Positions 22,511 to 25,211 of a DNA stretch of 25,211 nucleotides are shown here, piece by piece; positions within the stretch are counted from its first letter, which is position 1, and every line of letters starts with the position of its first letter. The position numbers and the translations under genes are program-made. The stretch is taken from NCBI GenBank assembly GCA_944354085.1, contig CALVPW010000044.1, forward strand, positions 1-25,211, read 5' to 3'. This DNA comes from an uncultured Clostridia bacterium. GTDB lineage: Bacteria; Bacillota; Clostridia; Christensenellales; Borkfalkiaceae. Below the pieces are notes generated by a model. That model ran no database searches and was not told where the DNA came from. It saw only the letters and a list, made by a program, of their open reading frames with translations.

Positions 22511-23319
22511 GCCTTTTTTCCTTTTTTCGCCTTTTTCGCGGCGCGCTCCGCGCGGAACGCGGCGCGCAGATCGTAAAGCATCCCCTTGAGCGCCGCATCC
22601 GCCTCGGCATAATCTTCGGGCGAGAGCTTTCTTCCGTAATATTCGGAAAGTTCTACTGGAGCGCCGATCACGACGTTCGTCCGCCTGAAAACTTTGGGGC
22701 GGTCACAGATGACGATGGGAACGACGGGCGTCCGCGTCTTGATGGCGAGTATCGCCGCGCCGCCGTGGAAGGGCAAAAATTCCTCGTCGGAGACCTTGTT
22801 GCGCGTCCCTTCGGGGAAAATGACGATCTTTTCGCCGTTTTTGAGCACTTTGATCGAATCCATGATGCTGCGGACGTCCGATCCGTCGCGCATGGCGCCG
22901 ATCACGCCGAGCTTGCGCGCCACATACCCGAGAACGGGCACGCGGAGGATGCTGTCTTTCGCGACGAAATGGACGCCCTCCCACGTCGTATGCGCGGGAT
23001 AAAAGACGTCCCAAAGACAGTAATGATTGCACACATAAATATATGCGCCCTTGCCCACCTTTTTCTGCCCGTGCAGTTTGAACGGGAAAATGAGCGCGTG
23101 GATGGGATACAGGAGCACGCGGAGCACGTTCATGCCGTGCATCACGTGCCTGCCCTTTTTGTCGGCAGGAAAGAGCAAGCGACGCTGCTTTTCGTGCTTT
23201 TTAAGTTTTTTTTGCAGTTTTTCCTGCTTTTTTGCCTGCTTTTTGGCAAGTTTACGCGCCTTTTTTGCGTCCGCTTCCGTCTGCGGCTGCTCGATAGGAT
23301 CGCTCTCCGTCCCGCACAT
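22507..23319 (-). CDS. plsC: 1-acyl-sn-glycerol-3-phosphate acyltransferase
   Basis: A 270-residue PlsC-family enzyme that acylates lysophosphatidic acid to phosphatidic acid at the membrane. The acyltransferase motifs are NHYCLWD (98-104, His99 and Asp104), FPEGTRNK near 174-181 and VPIVICDRP near 206. One hydrophobic segment (about 63-81, VLRVLLYPIHALIFPF) may anchor it. Unusual features are a strongly basic, probably helical N-terminus (residues 18-47, repeated KKQ/KLAKK) and a Lys-rich C-terminus. These could bind acidic membrane lipid. The ATG overlaps the cmk stop by one base (TGATG), with AGGAG upstream, and its own stop overlaps the ispH start. Confidence 0.9.
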   Translation of the reverse strand: MCGTESDPIEQPQTEADAKKARKLAKKQAKKQEKLQKKLKKHEKQRRLLFPADKKGRHVMHGMNVLRVLLYPIHALIFPFKLHGQKKVGKGAYIYVCNHYCLWDVFYPAHTTWEGVHFVAKDSILRVPVLGYVARKLGVIGAMRDGSDVRSIMDSIKVLKNGEKIVIFPEGTRNKVSDEEFLPFHGGAAILAIKTRTPVVPIVICDRPKVFRRTNVVIGAPVELSEYYGRKLSPEDYAEADAALKGMLYDLRAAFRAERAAKKAKKGKKA

Positions 23320-24326
23320 CAGATCTTCTCCTGTATCTTGCTCTTGATGGTCTTTAAGACCTCTTCGATCGTCATGGAAGAGGTATCGACGAGGACGGCG
23401 TCGTCCGCCTTTTTGAGCGGTGCGATCTCGCGCGCGGCGTCCTGCTCGTCACGGGCGACGATCTCTTTCAAAAGCGCGTCAAGATCGACCTCATACCCCT
23501 TCGCCGCAAGCTCGTCGGCGCGGCGTTTGGCGCGCACCTCGGGCGCCGCCGTCAGGAAAAACTTAAAATCCGCGTCGGGCAGCACAAAGGTGCCGATATC
23601 CCGCCCGTCGAGCACGCACGACATTTTGGAGGCGATCTCGCGCTGTTTTTCCACCATCTTCATACGCACGCTGATGTGCTTGGAAACGGTGGACGCCGCC
23701 ATCGACACCTCGGGCGCGCGGATGGCATCGGAAACGTCTTCGCCGCCCAGCATCGTATGCTGCACGCCGTCACGGTAAACAACGTCGGGCGACGTGCTGC
23801 GCAATACGTCGCACACCTTCGCTTCGTCAGAAACGTCCGCCCCCGCCCGCAAACACGCCAGCGCGCAGGCGCGGTACATTGCGCCCGTATCCAAATATAA
23901 TATATTGTAATCACGCGCCAAAAGTTTTGCGATCGTGGACTTGCCGCTGCCCGCAGGTCCGTCGATGGCGACGCAGAACGTCTGCGCAACGTCCTTGCGC
24001 AAGACGCGCGCCCCGCGAAGATATACGTGACGCGGCGTTTCGTTCTTTTCCACGAACAGCATCACGCGGATGCAAAATTTTAAGCCGCCTTCGATATCCG
24101 GCTCCTGCGCCGAAAAGAGCGAACAGCTTTCGAACCCCGCCTCACGCGCGGCTTTGGCGGGATAAAAGGAATGGATGTCGCTCGTGCTCGAAAATACGAT
24201 GCTCACGACCTCGTCGCGCTTGAGCGCGTTGCGGCTCTCGATCTGTTCGAGAAGCTCTTTGACCGCCGCACGGATCTCGTCGGGCGTGTCTTCGGCGATC
24301 GTCGTTGCGCCGCGGATGACTGTCAT
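23319..24326 (-). CDS. fusion of AroH-type chorismate mutase and cytidylate kinase
   Basis: A 335-residue two-domain protein. Residues 1-115 match AroH, the trimeric chorismate mutase of Bacillus type: IRGATTIAEDT (4-14), the SSTSDIHSFYPAKAAREAGF stretch (47-66), GGLKFCIRVML (80-90) and PRHVYLRGARVLR (98-110). The likely active-site arginines Arg5 and Arg87 are present. Residues 117-335 are (d)CMP kinase, with P-loop IDGPAGSGKST (121-131), LDTGAMYRA (145-153) and LDGRDIGT (239-246). There is almost no linker between the domains. Chorismate mutase feeds Phe and Tyr synthesis, and Cmk recycles CMP and dCMP. In related genomes aroH and cmk can be neighbours, so the fusion probably arose by loss of the intervening stop. 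The ribosome binding site is GAGGAGG, eight bases before ATG 24324-24326. Confidence 0.92.
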   Translation of the reverse strand: MTVIRGATTIAEDTPDEIRAAVKELLEQIESRNALKRDEVVSIVFSSTSDIHSFYPAKAAREAGFESCSLFSAQEPDIEGGLKFCIRVMLFVEKNETPRHVYLRGARVLRKDVAQTFCVAIDGPAGSGKSTIAKLLARDYNILYLDTGAMYRACALACLRAGADVSDEAKVCDVLRSTSPDVVYRDGVQHTMLGGEDVSDAIRAPEVSMAASTVSKHISVRMKMVEKQREIASKMSCVLDGRDIGTFVLPDADFKFFLTAAPEVRAKRRADELAAKGYEVDLDALLKEIVARDEQDAAREIAPLKKADDAVLVDTSSMTIEEVLKTIKSKIQEKI

Positions 24327-24351
24327 ACGTTATGCCTCCTCAATTGCTTTT

Positions 24352-24380
24352 ATCATACGCTGTTTCGTCAAAAATGTCAA
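24352..24380 (-). promoter_or_regulatory. aroH-cmk operon promoter
   Basis: TTGACA (24375-24380), a 17 bp spacer and TATGAT (24352-24357). The start is near 24345, leaving a leader of about 19 nt with GAGGAGG. A GAACG-ACA-CGTTC inverted repeat (24383-24395) lies just upstream of the -35. Confidence 0.85.
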
Positions 24381-24400
24381 GGGAACGACACGTTCTTTTA

Positions 24401-24426
24401 ATACTATGTCACGCATAATACTATGT
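24401..24426. repeat. intergenic repeat TACTATGTCACGCATA, copy B, with a partial tandem
   Basis: The 16-mer at 24402-24417 is identical to 3224-3239. Here ATACTATGT occurs twice, at 24401-24409 and 24418-24426, a 17 bp period, so it looks like about one and a half tandem units. It lies between the flavoprotein gene stop and the aroH-cmk promoter. Confidence 0.7.
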
Positions 24427-24437
24427 AAAAATACGAT

Positions 24438-25211
24438 TTATGCGTTTTTACCAGCCAAATATCCCGTGCAAAAGGCGATCTGTAAATTAAATCCGCCCGT
24501 AAACGCGTCGCAGTCGAGCACTTCGCCGCAAAAATACAGCCCCTTTACGCGCCTGCTCTGCATCGTGGCGGGATCGATCTCCGAAAGCGCCACGCCGCCC
24601 GCCGTGACGACCGCTTCTGCAAACCCGCGCAGCCCTTTGAGGGTGAGCGTAAAGCGTTTGAGCGCGCCTACGAGCGCGCGGCGCTCCTCTTTGGTGACCG
24701 CGTTGGCTTGTTTTTGCGGCGAGACGCGCGCCGTCCGCAGGACGAGAGAGACGAGCCCCGCAGGCAGAAGACCGCGCATCACATTTTTCATCGCTTCGTT
24801 CTTGCGCGCCGCAAGATCGCGCAGCAGCCGCTCGTCCAATTTATGTTCGTCGAGCGCGGGTTTGAAGTCGAGCGTGACGCAGACTTCGGAGAGCGGCAGG
24901 TCGTTGACGAGCGCCGAAAGCGTGAGCACCAGCGGACCGCTCACGCCGTAATGGGTGAACAAGAGCTCGCCCATCTCGCTCATCAGCACTTTTTTGCCCC
25001 GTTTTGCGGTCAGCGTCACGTTTTTGAGCGAGACCCCCTGCGCGGCGGACACGTCTTCGCAGAGTTCTATCCCGACGAGCGAAGGGCGGCGCGGCGTACA
25101 CGTGTGCCCGCACGCCGCGGCAAACGCGTAACCGTCCCCCGTCGACCCCGTCGAAGGATAGGAGCACCCGCCCGTCGCCACGATCGCGGCGCCGCATGCG
25201 TATGTTCCGCG
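24438..25211 (-). CDS. BaiN/HI0933-type NAD(P)/FAD-dependent flavoprotein, C-terminal part (runs off right edge)
   Basis: The last 257 residues of a flavoprotein whose N-terminus lies outside the window. The visible part opens with a region like the conserved family stretch (IVATGGCSYPSTGSTGDGYAFA) and continues through GELLFTHYGVSGPLVLTLSA. It ends with the FAD-binding C-terminal signature TAGGVALSEIDPATMQSRRVKGLYFCGEVLDCDAFTG-GFNLQ split over the last 60 residues. The family (HI0933, YhiN, BaiN) is an aminoacetone or bile-acid related oxidoreductase group of mostly unknown substrate. It often sits upstream of aroH/cmk genes in Clostridia. It is followed by 111 bp that carry the repeat and the next promoter. 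No good terminator is seen, so read-through into the next operon is possible. Confidence 0.9.
   Translation of the reverse strand, partial: RGTYACGAAIVATGGCSYPSTGSTGDGYAFAAACGHTCTPRRPSLVGIELCEDVSAAQGVSLKNVTLTAKRGKKVLMSEMGELLFTHYGVSGPLVLTLSALVNDLPLSEVCVTLDFKPALDEHKLDERLLRDLAARKNEAMKNVMRGLLPAGLVSLVLRTARVSPQKQANAVTKEERRALVGALKRFTLTLKGLRGFAEAVVTAGGVALSEIDPATMQSRRVKGLYFCGEVLDCDAFTGGFNLQIAFCTGYLAGKNA

Noticed and set aside
24383..24395. GAACGACACGTTC as an SOS box
   Set aside because: The consensus needs four bases between GAAC and GTTC; here there are five, so LexA binding is not supported.
1..25211. tRNA, rRNA, CRISPR arrays, insertion sequences or prophage genes
   Set aside because: None was recognised. 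The tyrosine recombinase has no mobile element cargo, and no terminal repeats or transposase were seen.

Overview
The window is a gene-dense chromosomal stretch, moderately GC-rich, with most genes on the minus strand. It looks like a Clostridia-type member of the Bacillota. The evidence is an IspH-ribosomal protein S1 fusion in a cmk-plsC-ispH/rpsA cluster, a SpoVG homologue, a DUF815 ATPase, a LexA gene with a Bacillus-type SOS box, a paired GlgC/GlgD glycogen system, and strong AGGAGG-type ribosome binding sites with TTGACA-17-TATAAT promoters. Genus cannot be decided; an uncultured Christensenellales-like lineage is a guess only.

Layout. 1-227: 5' end of lexA (minus), with its promoter and an SOS box. 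357-557: small cysteine-rich protein (plus). 570-2842: tyrosine recombinase and hflX (minus, one transcript). 2843-3190: about 350 bp without a gene, packed with inverted repeats. These include a perfect 16-6-16 bp palindrome and a third copy of its arm beside the recombinase promoter. 3240-13735: a six-gene glycogen operon (minus) in the order glgB, glgC, glgD, glgA, glgP, alpha-amylase-like GH13, with a promoter at 13808-13836 and a terminator at 3191-3220. 13942-14991: ilvC alone (minus). 15148-16293: DUF815 AAA+ ATPase (plus), divergent from ilvC and overlapping the end of murC (16254-17597, minus). 17742-18011: spoVG (plus). 18066-18278: cold shock protein (minus). 18411-20219: htpG (minus). 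20321-24326: aroH-cmk fusion, plsC and ispH-rpsA fusion, with overlapping start and stop codons (minus). 24438-25211: 3' part of a BaiN/HI0933-type flavoprotein (minus), running off the right edge.

How the genes work together. GlgC makes ADP-glucose, with GlgD as the probable partner subunit. GlgA elongates, GlgB branches, GlgP phosphorolyses, and the signal-peptide-less GH13 enzyme probably trims cytoplasmic dextrins. The operon therefore codes for both synthesis and breakdown of glycogen. The cmk-plsC-ispH/rpsA operon joins nucleotide, phospholipid and isoprenoid metabolism to an S1-type protein.

The strongest unexplained signal is the palindrome next to the recombinase gene. Its arm-6 bp-arm layout is what a Xer-type recombination site looks like, and the arrangement resembles XerS/difSL, in which one recombinase gene lies beside its own site. 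The recombinase mRNA also appears to be leaderless. A second unexplained signal is a 16-mer found in two intergenic regions 21 kb apart (3224-3239 and 24402-24417).
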